From assembly GCA_019321725.1 (NCBI GenBank), contig CM033109.1, positions 14,663,993 to 14,727,992 of the forward strand: a stretch of DNA of 64,000 bases. Reading direction: 5' to 3'. Shown here one piece after another: positions 11,081 to 22,542 of the stretch (positions are counted from its first letter, which is position 1; each line of letters begins with the position of its first letter). A program made the translations under genes and the position numbers. Source of the stretch: Paulownia fortunei (Eukaryota > Streptophyta > Magnoliopsida > Lamiales > Paulowniaceae). Under the pieces are notes generated by a model. That model was not told the DNA's origin. It made no database searches and worked only from the letters and a program-made list of their open reading frames with translations.

Positions 11081-12000
11081 CCTGCCCCCACCCTTATATA
11101 TTTATTTAAGGGGTTTGTGTCATCATATCTTATGTGATGTTTTAGGCATCCACTTAGGTAACATTCTTACTTAACAAGAATACCATCGATTCCAAGATGT
11201 GCCCCTAGAATAAAGAAGAAAATCTATTGAAACTCATCATGGATTCACTTTAAATCTGATTCTCCTTAGATAATCAAGAAACTTTAAGCTTAAGTACTTC
11301 CCTTCTTAATTAGATCAAAGAGTCTTTATACTTCTCTTAATTTATGTTTCCCTTTCATTCCTAAAGTTTTTGAACCTTACAAAGGATTTAAACTTGTATC
11401 TATAAAGATACACATACCCATACCTTGATGGATTGTTGGTAAAGGTAATGAAGTAGTGGTAGTTTTCTCAAGCACCAACACTTAGTAGCACGTATACATC
11501 CATATGAATCAAATATAATGGATTTGTGGAATGTTCCATTTGTCCAACAAATGCTGATTTAGTCATCTTTCCCTTAATGTATGACTCATAGGTTGGCATG
11601 TCAAGCTCATCCTATAGGTGAAACATTCGTGCCATTATGTAGAACTATGATTATCTAACCAAAGTTTATTTTCTTGAATCATGTAAGATGGTTTTAGGCT
11701 ACTATAAATAAATTATCAATGCACAAACATCGAGAACCATTAAACATTTCCATCCTTTTATTTTTCAATCAAACTTTCTCTATTTAGCAGAAATTATGCT
11801 GTTCATGCCATTTAATGCGAAAGACAAATAGTTAGTGCTTCACTAATTCCATCTCAAGCTAAGTGGACCATTCCTTTAGCTAACAAAGCATCCTTTTCTT
11901 GATCTCAAATCTTAAGGATTGTCCTTTTCCTTTTAGTCATATTCTCCTTGTCATCCTCTACAACTCATCGTAGAGATGGGATCATATTCGGTATCTAATA
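11081..12000 (-). pseudogene. Copia integrase remnant (copy iii)
   Basis: Read on the minus strand, 11990 to 11081, the degraded translation follows the copia order. A pre-integrase GKMTKSAFVGQMEHS-type block lies near 11545-11585. HMDVY, then YFITFTNNPSRYGYVY (near 11400-11480), YKFKSFVRFKNF and MMSFNR follow. The same blocks are better preserved at 29341-30282. Many stops and deletions are present. Its 3' part is cut exactly at the end of the family-B LTR, so the Tekay-like element probably inserted into it. Confidence 0.65.
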
Positions 12001-12660
12001 CCCAAGAAGAATTGTCAATGCTAATGTTAGACTTCAACAAAATATAAATTTGAATTAGAAATCTTTCCAACTTAAATTTTGAATTAGAACCCTAACCCCT
12101 TCAAACTCATTTAACCAATTCTATACTTGTTTTTTCTATTTTTATGCCCCCGCATACCACAACGGTAGCATAAACATATCTTATCTAGATAACCTCTAGC
12201 TTAGGCAAGTATTGAATTTTGTTTCAATTGAGAGATCTTGCTCACTCGTTCTCTTAGACCTTTAGTTTTACATTAGGTAGAACCAACAATTGAAATTGGG
12301 CTTAGACAACTAGAATTTCCTATAACTAAAGATAAGAGATCCTTCTTCAACAACTATAGAAGGCTCTCTACTACTCTTTGTAGAATGTGCAGCGGGAGGT
12401 ACTTCCACAACTTTTGTGGGAGTTGTTTCTTCAAATATCGCATAGACTTTCTTTTGTACACTTCTTAACCTCTTACATTTCAAAATAATTCTCAATCCTC
12501 AAGAGCAACCCGGATAGATTGGAGCTTAATAATGTGAATTATTATCTACAATTGTTCAAATGAAACCAAGAAAAACAAAAGCAAAAGCATTAAAACAAAA
12601 AAAATCTATAAAATGGTCAAACTAAAACTAGACAATCAACTTTGATATCACACAAAAACA
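12001..12660 (-). other. Degenerate retroelement sequence with a zinc-knuckle-like trace
   Basis: Near 12140-12190 the minus strand reads CLCYRCGMRGHKN, which resembles the first half of a retroelement gag CCHC knuckle. A 61-codon frame at 12310-12495 is unrecognised. Nothing else can be supported here. Confidence 0.3.
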
Positions 12661-12664
12661 TACT

Positions 12665-12680
12665 CCCGACAATGGTGCCA
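12665..12680 (-). promoter_or_regulatory. Degenerate Asp-tRNA-type primer binding site, family F
   Basis: The minus strand reads TGGCACCATTGTCGGG next to the end of an LTR. It resembles the better preserved TGGCGCCGTTGCCAGGGA of element D at 24402-24419, with three changes in the shared part. Athila-like elements use a primer binding site of this type. Confidence 0.6.
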
Positions 12681-12686
12681 AAAACT

Positions 12687-13616
12687 TGGTGACCTAAAAA
12701 TAAATGGTACAAACCGCAAGTGAACAATGTCAACAAGTAAAAAAATTGAGAAGGGTATTGTCTCTCTAGAGCATGTGTAAGTACCAAATATAGATTACCT
12801 ATGCTATATTTAACCTAAGATTGTGGTGGTGGTTAAATTAAAATGCAACAACTATTAAATTGATAAAATTAACTAAAACCCAAGGAGATTAGGGGATTAA
12901 ATTCAATACTAAGGAGAGTCAATGCATTGGTTAGCCATCCTACATGGCTATGAACCTATCTCAATTGTGATTAAGAATGATATGGGTTGTGTGACAGCGT
13001 ATCTTCCTATTGTAATTGGTTCTTTCTCTTGAGACGGACCAAATCTAACCCTAGTACTGATACCATCTCTAGCTATAGGTCTATTGGGTTTGCTTTACTG
13101 AAAGAGGTTTACGCAATGAAATTTAAGATTTAAAATTAAATAAATTAATGCATCTATCAAAAATAAATGTGAGCCCCTATGACTCTTGTAGTGATTTTAT
13201 CGATTTACATTTTGTTATCATTTTATATAAAATAAAAATTTGATTTGTTTTAAAGGATTTAGAAATTACCCTCATAGAACTCTTCTTCGTGTGATGATGA
13301 TGGAAAGGGAATTAATTCTTGATTTTGTGGATATCAACAAAACTCCGTAACCTCGCCAAAAGTAGGGATTCAATCACCTCCCCTCTAAATTATCCATCCT
13401 TTGGATATAGGTACTGAAATAAGTTCTTCGCTAGAAGAGCCTTATTTAATTTAATTTAGTTCTTGGAGTAGAATCACAATCCCTCAATCAACCAGTGATT
13501 GAAAATTGTATTTGTGTATATGAATAATTAGAGAATAATTATTCTCTACACCTTTTAAAGACAAATCAAAGAATGGAGGATAGAAGATGAAAAACTATTT
13601 TTTCTTTTTCTTCTAT
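12687..13616 (-). mobile_element. Gypsy LTR family F, minus copy (truncated)
   Basis: The 3' end of a 5' LTR next to its primer binding site, truncated on the right by element D. The interior matches, in opposite orientation, the end of the F copy at 31555-31800. Shared stretches include 'ctccttagtattgaattcaatccc' and 'gggttttagttaattttgtcaa'. No coding sequence. Confidence 0.6.
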
Positions 13617-13621
13617 GTAAG

Positions 13622-13691
13622 TGTTCGTGAAAATTATGTAAACCGCAAGTGCACGGTGTTAAGTTTTAATACAACAATGAGTTGAGTATCG
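13622..13691 (-). mobile_element. Element D 3' LTR, terminal 70 bp
   Basis: Begins tgttcgtgaaaattatgtaaa, which matches 24426 onward (the 5' LTR end beside the primer binding site) almost base for base. It is interrupted at 13691 by solo LTR B2 and resumes at 16808. The last five bases, TATCG, are the target duplication of B2. Confidence 0.85.
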
Positions 13692-15895
13692 TGTAATACC
13701 CAAGACTTACACTACTCACTTGGCCAATATAATTCATGCACTACACGCTACTTATATGCTAATTTGCATTAACATCTATTTCACATCTTTTATAGCATTC
13801 TTAATCATTATGCCTCTAATGTTATCACTTGATGTTAGTGTTGAGATCCTATAACCTAATTAAGTAATTCTATATGTAGATAAGAAAAAGAATAGATTGG
13901 TTAATATATTGGATATTCATAGGTTATAGTGTTAATGGTGTGAGCTGGCGAATTTAGTAATTAATTGGTCCTTTCTTTGTATAGATGATTGTTTAATGCA
14001 AAGAAGGGATCAAAGAATATGGTCCATGGTGTGGGGAGGATTCCTTCGATGTGTGTGCTTTGGTGGTGAGTTGTTTCTTATTAGGCTTAATTTGGCCTTT
14101 TATCATTTTAAACCAAAGATTAAGTAAATTAATTAATGGTGCCATGTGTATCCCGATAAATCGAGCTCTTGTTTCCCATCTTCCAACTTACCTGGTAGAT
14201 GCTAAGCAGCTAATCACAATTGGGATTTTGAGTTTTTTTTTATTTATTATTTTTTAACACTTTTTAGTGGCTAATCACTTTCAATCTTCTTGATTATGTG
14301 TGAATTAATATATTGTTTCACCTTTAAATATATAAGTGTAAAACTTCTTTATAGTGCATTGATTGAACATATTGAACATGATATAATATGATTTAAGTGT
14401 CATATTACAAGGTCCATGTGTGTATATGATTTTAGAAATGCAAACTATAAAATCATTTAAGAATCGGGTGTCAATCGGTTTAGAGATTGAATGAACGGTT
14501 AAGAAATTAGGGCAAACATTTATTATCCGATCGTATGGCAATTAAAATAGGTTTAAAATAGATAAATAAATATTGAGAAACACTAGATTGGAGCTGTATA
14601 AGGTGTGAAAAATATCAGATTTGAACACCACTTGACACCTCAACCTTTGTCACCTCAAGCTTCCACCTCAACCTTTCTTCATTTCTATTATTGAACATGA
14701 CCATAAACCATTTTCTGTGCTATTTAACATCCCAAACCTTCATATGGAATTTTAGAATTTGCTCTCATGTAATTCCAAGTAAAGAAAAAAAGGTGAAGGA
14801 AGCAAAAGGAAGTAGGTTACAAATTGAGTCTAGGTGATGAGTCTAGGTGATGTATGCAAGTTTAGAGAGGTTACAAATTGAAATATAGTGTGATAATTAA
14901 AGAGTTGCTCAAAACTGTCTTCTTTAAATTTTAGATTCTATCCTATGTGAATGGGGCTGGTTTTACAGCAATAAATCTATTAATTTTGGCAGTACTTTGA
15001 CATGGTTGTCTACTTACATATGTTATCTAAGTATGATGAAAATGTTGGAGTGATTGGATATACTTAAGGGTGCTAAAACCATTAATGTCATGAAGTGTGC
15101 AAAACTATCATGGTAGGAAAACAATTTGTTTGAGTATGTCGTGTAGAGAGCTAAACTTGGGAAGCTATATCCATGAGTTTTAGCAATTTTTATCTAAGTG
15201 TGGTAAAAAATTGGGAATGATTGGATATGCTTAGGGATGTCAAAATTATCATACAACTAAATTGGACAACAAGTAAATATAAAAATGTGAATCTGTCCCA
15301 TTTGATAACTTAGCATATTTCAATCTAAACATGTTGCTATTGAGTGTTAACAATTAGGTACATGATATTAGAGTTATAATACTTTAATTATATGATGTTT
15401 ACATGTATCTAAGATGAGAAATTAAGGTATTTGAGGGACTAGATTGGGTTATAGTTTGTAAAACCTAGATAGCTTGGTGTTTAAGGTATTAGTATGATAT
15501 TTTATGCTTTCGACTTGCCAAATTGGGAATGGTGCTTGATGTTGGGTAATATTATAGGCTATTTTACATGTAAGATTGGAGATGAACAATAAATAAATCT
15601 AGACTAAGTCACTAACCAAGTGACAGGTGAAAGGTAAGTAAAAATCCATTTGCAACTACAATGCATGAACATAGTATGTCTTGAAGCATTTATACCTAAT
15701 GTGTTGATGATATTAAATTTGACTGAGCGTCTAATGATTCTTGAAACATGTTGAGAGCAAGATCACTTGCATTTCATATTGAACATACCATTCATGAGCA
15801 TTTACTTGTGCATGCACGACATATGAGAATAGTGGAGGTTCTTGCATGCACGATATGATTTGAGACATGGTTTTCTGAAAGAAAATATTTTGGTT

Positions 15896-16146
15896 GGCCA
15901 CTACTAGTGTACCGAGGCATGCGAGGCATGCTTATATGATATTTTGGGGTGCTGCGAGTATTACTTCTCGGAAGATCATAGGGGGTGCCTCTGGTGGTCA
16001 CAAGAGGGTGGACCACTTGACTGTACCCTTGTTGACTCCACTAGTGGGAAGACTTCTGGAGGATCACAGGGGAAGACAGGGGGTGGACCTCTGGTGATCC
16101 CAGCAGATGGCCCTTGGACTGAGTTAATTTGTTTATGGCCATGTGA
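15896..16146 (+). repeat. GC-richer module in LTR B2
   Basis: Closely matches 10262-10512 in B1, including 'gcctctggtggtca' and 'aagacagggggtggacctctggtga'. B3 has a different sequence at this position. Confidence 0.6.
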
Positions 16147-16316
16147 TTATTGATATTGTTCAGAGCTCTATTCGGTACATAGTAGGTGGGCCAAGGGCCC
16201 AATAAATGAGGTGATTTTTAATAAAAACTCTTTAATTTATGAGTACTCAATTTGACACATTTATAACGTCATATCTTAGAGTTGAGTTGCATGAGATTTT
16301 ATATCATACTCTTGTC

Positions 16317-16391
16317 ATGCATGATTTTTACTTATTGAGCGTTAGCTCATGTAGTTCATGCATTATAGCTGAATAAGTAAAAATCATGCAT
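16317..16391. repeat. 20-bp inverted repeat with 35-bp spacer in B2
   Basis: The arms at 16317-16336 (atgcatgatttttacttatt) and 16372-16391 are exact reverse complements. B1 and B3 have only the left arm, so the right arm is an insertion specific to B2. Confidence 0.8.
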
Positions 16392-16807
16392 TGTAGGTGA
16401 ACATGGTGAGACTTGAGACCTCTGGTTTACTGGCTGGCAATGGAGCTCTTACAGGCTTTCAAACATCAATGCACTTGGATGACGACCTGTTGGGTTATTT
16501 TGTGGGCTGTGTTTTTTTTTTTATAGTTATTGTATTATATTAGTGACTTTATCATGTATATCACTTTCAAACTCCTTTGTGATAGATAGTTTGGGTTTGT
16601 GGTAGTTTTGATAGACTTGGTTAATGTTTAATAACTACCTATGTATATACAGTATGACATGATATAGAAGCACTTTACTTTTATCAATGTTTTGTTGAAC
16701 TGAATAGAAAAAAATAAGTTATACACATGTATACGTGCACAAATTATGTTGCACATGTTGTTTATATATATATATATATTTATACATATTGTTGGGAGGT
16801 TGTGATA

Positions 16808-17912
16808 TATCGTATCCACAAGGATTGTACTAAAAAATTGCATTAAGTACCATAGTTCAAATAGTTCTAATTTTATCTAAAAAATCGAGTGATGATTGGT
16901 AAACAAAGTAAAGTAAGATAAAAATGCAAAGACAAGATTAGAGTTTTTAGAAGCAATTCAACAAACACTTATGAGCAAGAAACTCTAGAGGAATGACTCA
17001 CCTAATTATCACATATGTTCTTCCTTTCAAAATATATCAATTCAAGTTAACAACATATGTAAGTTAAAAATTCTTAAGCTCATCAATTCTCTCTCTCGAG
17101 CGCCGAATTGACTATGAGTTCTAATATAAATTTCAATATCTCTATAAAAATTTAAGAGTAAAACTTTACAAAAGTTCAATGAATTCTTTTTCAAAACTTC
17201 AAAGGTTTCATAAACTTCTCAACTCTATGATTCCTAGGTTGTGTTTTCCCTGTGATCATGTATAATATTCCCTCTCTCAAGTGTCGAATCTCATACATCA
17301 AAAAATCTCAATTAATGGTCAATTAATCAAGATGTAATACTAAACAAGATAATATAAACAAGATGAATAACATTAACTAATATTGATTGGAATTCAAAAC
17401 ATAGGATCAAATAAGGTTACATCATCCTCTAGAAAGAAAAGTTTAGTTCATAATAGATGAATACAATTTCAAGAAATACATAAGAAATAACACAGAAATT
17501 CTTCACCAATTTGTGAAGTGGAAGTAATGGTTAAAGCTCACCTTGTCTCCAAAAATGGTTTGTCTCTAAGAATGGTCTTCTTCTCTTTAAGTCTCCTTAT
17601 TCTCCTTGTTTCTTGGCTTCTCCTCACTCTTCTTTCTTAAAAACTGATTTGGAGGCTCTTGGAATCTATCAAAATAGATGGGAAATGCCCTAAAGAGGGC
17701 AAAATATCCATTTTAACCTTACTTGTCCGCCCGGCAGCGCCTATTCTATCCAAAACTAGGCGCTGCACTTTCTATCTAGAATCAGTTTCTGCAACGCTTA
17801 TAGCCTCTTTCAATCAATGTTTCACCACTTCCAAAGCTTGTATTGCGAGACTTCGGTAATGGTGGGAAAATATGGAAAATTGTGGCTAAAAATTGCCCAT
17901 TTTACACAATCA
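16808..17912 (-). mobile_element. Element D 3' LTR, main part
   Basis: Collinear with 24490-24947 and 27836-27870 of the 5' LTR. Shared text includes 'aggattgtactaaaaaattgcatta' and 'atgattcctaggttgtgtt'. The outer boundary (the LTR start on the minus strand) is not certain; I place it near 17912. The 66-codon frame at 17659-17859 is LTR sequence, not a gene. Confidence 0.7.
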
Positions 17913-18990
17913 TGTTAGAACCTTTATGAATAAGTACCAACTTCTTCATCAATCCCTTATTTTCTTTATTGAACATCCCATTTTTCTTCTTTTTGATCTT
18001 AGATTACCCCCAAACTTATTTCTTTTATTGTATGCAACGGGGGTTTATTTGTTTTAGGAAGTTCAAATTATACACCTCAATTCACAATCTCTTTATTTTT
18101 TATGTTTTTTTCAATCTTTCCTTCTCTTTATTTTTGTTTTTTTTTTCTCTCCTTTTTTTTGAATACAACAGTTCATTCAAGAATGATTGTGTAAATGAGA
18201 AGAAAAAATGGTAGAATATTAATTTTTTTTCTTAAAGCTCGAAATGTGTATTAGGGAATAATTCAAGTATAGGTTGGTTTCAAAGGCTCAAACGGTCCAA
18301 AAATGGCCTAAATCATCTCCCTAATGTTATGCCACCTAGGATTTCGCATTGACTAGTGATCAAACAAGTTTTAGAGATTGGTGGGATCATTTAGGAAATA
18401 ATTAGACCTTATAAACTGTCTCTAAATAATTAAATGTAACTCAACAAACTACTTAGTGCATTAGGATTCACAAGACCTCATAAAGTAACTAAAACCAAAA
18501 TTTGATGTTTAGACATGTAAACAAACGTACAAATTCTAATATTTACTTCTTTTTTTCAAGTATGCACATAGTTTATTAGTAAACTTTTCAAGCGACAAGC
18601 AATAATCCTAAACTCTTTTTTTTTCAAGTATGCACATAGTTTATCAGTAAAATTTTCAAGCAACAAGCAATAATCCTAAACTCTTGAACTCCCCCCCCCC
18701 AAACTTAATATAAGCATTGTCCTCAATGATTGAAAGAATTGTAAAACAAGGGGACTTTCCTGAAAATGGGTGGTGTTTAGCCTTTAACCTGCAAAAATGA
18801 GTAAAATATCAAGGAGCAATCATCATGATATGAAACAACATAAGAATAACAACACTCATAAAACAAGAAACAAGAGCTTGGGTTGCCTCCCAAGAAGTGC
18901 TTTATTTATACCAAAACTAAATACCTTAGATTGCTTTTCCAAGTGGAAGATTAAACATCTTCCAAATTTCATTGCCATAATAATGTTTTA
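17913..18990 (-). mobile_element. Element D region between integrase and 3' LTR
   Basis: Non-coding. It contains T-rich runs (18090-18160), two tandem ~66-bp units (18551-18683) and a C10 run at 18691-18700 (G10 on the element's strand) that may be the polypurine tract or part of it. The 'gggttgcctcccaagaagtgct' motif near 18880-18901 recurs in the 3' regions of Athila-like elements. Confidence 0.6.
18551..18683. repeat. Two ~66-bp tandem units
   Basis: Unit 1 is 18551-18615 and unit 2 is 18616-18683. Each has a T-run, then caagtatgcacatagttta, then 'caagcaataatcctaaactc'. They differ at about four positions. Confidence 0.85.
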
Positions 18991-20210
18991 ACTCTGTCCA
19001 CTGACATAAAATAATATGTCATCCTTACCTTTGAGCTCAACCGCCTCAAATGGAAATGTCTTGTTGACAATAAAGGAACCGGACCATCTAGATTTCAATT
19101 TACCCAAAAAAAGTTTTAATCTAGAATTGAAAGGCAACACAAGTTATCCTGGTTGAAATTCCCTTCTCAAGATCATTTTGTCATGCTATTGTTTTGTTTT
19201 TTCTTTATAGATTTTAGCATTTTCATAGGCATCAAGCCTAAATTCCTCCATATCATTGAGTTGCAACAATCATTTTTCTCCTATTGCCTTTGTATCAAAA
19301 TATAATTATTGCACAATCCGATATGCTCTATGTTCTAGCTAAATGGGGAGGTGACAAGATTTTCCATAAACTAATCGATAAGGAGACATACCTATAGGAG
19401 TTTTATATGCTACGTGGTATGCCCACAATGTATCATCAAGCTTATGTGCTCAATCCTTTCAATTAATGTTTACCGTTTTCTCAAGGATTTGCTTCATTTC
19501 CAGGTTTGAGATTTTGGCTTGTCCATTTGATTAAGGATGATATCCAAGATCTACCTTGTGTCTTACACCATACTTAGCTAAAAGGTTATTAAACATTTAT
19601 TGAAAAAATGAGAACCTTCGTCACTTACAATTACTCTAGGTGTGCCAAAACGAGTGAAAATATATTTGTGCAAGAATTTAAGCACTACCTTGGCATCATT
19701 AGTAGGTGTGGCAATTGCTTCTATCCACTTGGAGACATAATCCATAATGAGCAAAATGTATGATCGGCCATTTGATGGAGAAAATGGTCCCATGAAGTCA
19801 ACCCCCAAACATCAAAGAGTTCAACTTCCATCATGTTAGCTAAAGGAAACTCATGACGTCTAGTAATTGTTCCAGTCCTTTGACACCGGTCACATATCCA
19901 CACAAAAGCATAACAATCCTTAAACAAAGTTGGCCAATGAAAACCAGATTGCAATACCTTAGAAGTTGTCCTTGTAGGTCCGAAATGGCCACCACATGGG
20001 GATGAATGATAGTGCTTAAGAATTTCATTTGTTTCCTCTATTGGAATGCATCTCCGAATCAAAGAATCTGAACACCTTTTGAAGAGTAAGGGATCATCCC
20101 ATAGATATGATTTCACATCATGTAAGAATTTTTTCTTTTGATGATATGTGAGGTCTGGGGGTAATAATCCACTTGCAAGATAATTCACAAAATCTATCAA
20201 GGTAAATTAT
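18991..20210 (-). pseudogene. Element D integrase remnant
   Basis: Minus strand. The 20200-19720 frame gives the zinc-binding domain (HYHSSPCGGHFG, TSKVLQSGFHWPTLF, CDRCQRTGTI), the H-H-C-C pattern of retroviral-type integrases. 19808-19578 gives the catalytic core start (GVDFMGPFSPSNGRSYIL, SKWIEAIAT, VIVSDEGSHFFN) with both core Asp residues. A frameshift near 19800 separates them. From 19577 to about 19000 the remaining core and C-terminus, including the catalytic Glu region, are full of stops, although LDGPVPLL-type traces remain near 19080. Not functional. Confidence 0.88.
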
Positions 20211-20970
20211 CTTTGATTGCCAAAATAAACTCATTTGGGAAAAAATCTTTAATTGGTCCTTCAAAGTTTTTATTTTTATGCTCGAACCTCGATAAGTGAT
20301 CCGCCACCATATTTTCACTTCCCTTCGTATCTTTGATTTCAAGATCAAATTCTTGAAGAAGGAGTATCCACCGAATTAGCCTTGGTTTTGCATCTTTTTT
20401 GGCAAAGAGGTACCTAATAGCAGCATGATTGGTATACACTATCACCTTGGTACCTACAAGATAAGAACAAAATTTATCAAATGCAAATACAACGACTAAC
20501 AATTCTTTTTCAGTAGTGGTGTAATTTTGTTGAGCATCATCAAGTTTTCGGCTTGCATAGTAAATGGCCTTGAAAATTTTACCTTTTCTTTGTCCTAACA
20601 CAACTCCAACCGCATAATCACTAGCATCACACATAAGTTCAAATGGTTGGGTCCAATCCGGTACCACCATATTAGGAGCTAAAATGAGAGCCTTCTTGAT
20701 GTGACCAAGGGCTTGTAAGTAATCAACATTAAAGTCAAATGGCTTATCGTTTTCCAAAAGGTTGCACAAAGGTTTTACAATTTTTGAAAAATCTTTAATG
20801 AATCTTTTATAAAACTCGGCATATCCCAAAAAACTATGAATAGTTTTCACATTGATTGGTGGTGGAAGTTTTTCAATAGTAATAACTTTTGCTCGGTCTA
20901 CCTCAAGTCCTTCGGAGGACACTCGGTGACCTCAAACAATACCTTCTTTTATGGTAAAATAGTATTTTTT
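20197..20970 (-). pseudogene. Element D RNase H (longest open stretch)
   Basis: A 241-codon open stretch from 20922 to 20197. Motifs in order: [54 protein letters not shown] (first catalytic Asp), [17 protein letters not shown] (catalytic Glu), [14 protein letters not shown] and [11 protein letters not shown]. In relatives the VYTNHAAI motif has Asp where Asn stands here, so the third acidic residue appears lost. The sequence type ([15 protein letters not shown]) is that of Athila/Tat-group gypsy elements. Confidence 0.9.
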
Positions 20971-21378
20971 TCAATTTTAAACAAGGTTAGTATCCTCACA
21001 TCTCTGCAAAACAAGAGAAAGATTATGTAGACATAAATCAAATGAAGAGCCAAATACTGAAAAATCATCCATAAACAATTCCATTATGTTCTCCACCATA
21101 TCATGAAAAATTGCCATCATGCATCTTTGAAATGTGGCTGGGGCATTACATAATCCAAATGGCATTCTTTGAAAAGCAAAAGTACCATAAGGGCATGTGA
21201 ATATTGTTTTCTCTTGGTCTTCGGGTGCTATGACAATTTGATTGTACCCAGAATAACCATCAAGAAAATAATAGTATTGATACCCTGTAAGTCGGTCTAA
21301 CATTTGATTAATAAATGGGAGGAGAAAATGGTCTTTACGAGTAGCTTTGTTGAGTTTTCCATAATCAACACATACTCG
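20971..21378 (-). pseudogene. Element D reverse transcriptase
   Basis: The frame 21303-20977 holds YFLDGYSGYNQIVIAPEDQE, TIFTCPYGTFAFQRMPFGLC, NAPATFQRCMMAIFHDM and the catalytic box FMDDFSVFG, with both catalytic Asp residues kept. Upstream in the same frame, beyond a TGA at about 21377 that replaces the Trp of the G-W-R-V-C-V-D-Y motif, lies KLNKATRKDHFLLPF. RT is broken mainly by single stops, unlike the more decayed integrase. Confidence 0.9.
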
Positions 21379-21951
21379 TCAACCTGTAACCGTCCTTGTT
21401 GGTATTAATTTATTGTTATCATTTTGAATTATGGTCATGCCACCCTTTTTTGGAACTACTTGAACCAGACTCACCCAAGAACTATCAGAAATTGCATAAA
21501 TAATTCCAGTATTCAACCATTTCAAGACTTCATTTCTTACAACCTCTTTCATTGTAGGATTTAGTCTACGTTCATGTTCAATAGATGGTTTGTAAAATTC
21601 TTCCATTAAGATTTTATGCATGATAATTGAAGGACTAATACCTATTAAATAAAAAATTGACCAACCAATAGCAGATTTATGCTCTCTTAAAACACAAAGC
21701 AATTTCTCAACCTCTAAAGGAGACAGGGATGCAGAAATAATTACCGAATACATGTTGTTAGCACTTAGAAATTCATACCGCAAATGGTCGGGAAGTGCTT
21801 TCAACTCCGGTGATATTGTTTGTTCCTTGATTGTGGTATATCCTATTGTTTCCTTGCATTTATCCTTTTTCAACTCCACATCTCCTGATTCAAGAAAGAG
21901 CAAGTAATACATTAAATCATCATTATCAATATCATGGTCATTACCTTGCAT
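21379..21951 (-). pseudogene. Element D pre-RT region and start of RT
   Basis: A 190-codon open stretch. The N-terminal part is a linker (LPDHLRYEFLSANNMYSVII, KSAIGWSIFYLIGISP). RT motifs then begin with HERRLNPTMKEVVRNEVLKW, GIIYAISDSSWVSLVQVVPK and KKGGMT. It ends at the stop near 21378 and RT continues in the same frame beyond. It is the minus-strand counterpart of the fragment at 1504-1812. Confidence 0.85.
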
Positions 21952-21993
21952 TATGGAATGAACAATGCATGGCTCTAAAAGTTCGATAGGAAT

Positions 21994-22542
21994 TTATTTG
22001 AGGAAATAATCATGTAAGCAAGTTTCTAACATTTCAATCTTATTACAAGTATATGGTTCCTCTTGAAACATCAATGCACGATAAATGTTAAACATCACTT
22101 TATCCTCATTAACTCTTAGAGTTAATTCACTGCATTGTACATCAATCAAAGCACGCCCGGTAGCAAGAAATGGTCGACCAAGAATTAAAAGAATTTCTTG
22201 GTCTTCCTCCATATCTAGCGCCACAAAATCTGCAGGAAATATGAATTTATCCACTTTTATCAATACATCTTCAACAACTCCTCTTGGATAGGTGAGAGAC
22301 CTATTCGTCAATTGCAAGGTGATAGTGGATGGGTTGAATTCTCCAATTCCTAATTTTCTAAAAACAGAAAGTGGCATCAAATTAATGCTTGCTCCAAGAT
22401 CACATAATACTTTATCAAAGAAAGATCCTGCTATGGTACAAGGAATAGTAAAACTCCCTAGATCCTTAATTTTTTGAGGAAGCTTTTTCTGTAAAATGGC
22501 ACTACACTCCTCTATGAGATTCACGGTTTCAAACTCCACCAA
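21994..22542 (-). pseudogene. Element D aspartic protease
   Basis: A 182-codon open stretch with the retropepsin features FTIPCTIAGSFFDKVLCDLG followed by ASINLMPLSVFRKLGIG, then LTYPRGVVEDVLIKVDKF and LLILGRPFLATGRALIDV. D-L-G-A-S is the active-site region. It matches the plus-strand fragment at 655-1503 in order and spacing, and shows what that fragment has lost. Confidence 0.88.

Larger units (their letters stand above)
13692..16807 (+). mobile_element. Solo LTR B2 (family B, Tekay-like) nested in D's 3' LTR
   Basis: A 3,116-bp LTR with TGTAATACCC at the left and GTTGTGATA at the right. It is flanked by perfect 5-bp repeats TATCG (13687-13691 and 16808-16812). Removing the insert and one TATCG rejoins D LTR sequence collinear with the other D LTR (24426-24560). 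No internal domain remains, so it is a solo LTR left by LTR-LTR recombination. The first ~1.1 kb resembles B1, about 15300-15700 resembles B3, and 15896-16146 carries the B1 GC-rich module. The 66-81-codon frames within it are not conserved between copies. Confidence 0.92.

Noticed and set aside
12310..12495. 61-codon minus-strand frame as a gene
   Set aside because: No motif, no ATG context of note, and surrounded by decayed retroelement sequence; listed only as part of an unassigned stretch.
17659..17859. 66-codon plus-strand frame as a gene
   Set aside because: It is inside the element D 3' LTR on the antisense strand and has no recognised motif.
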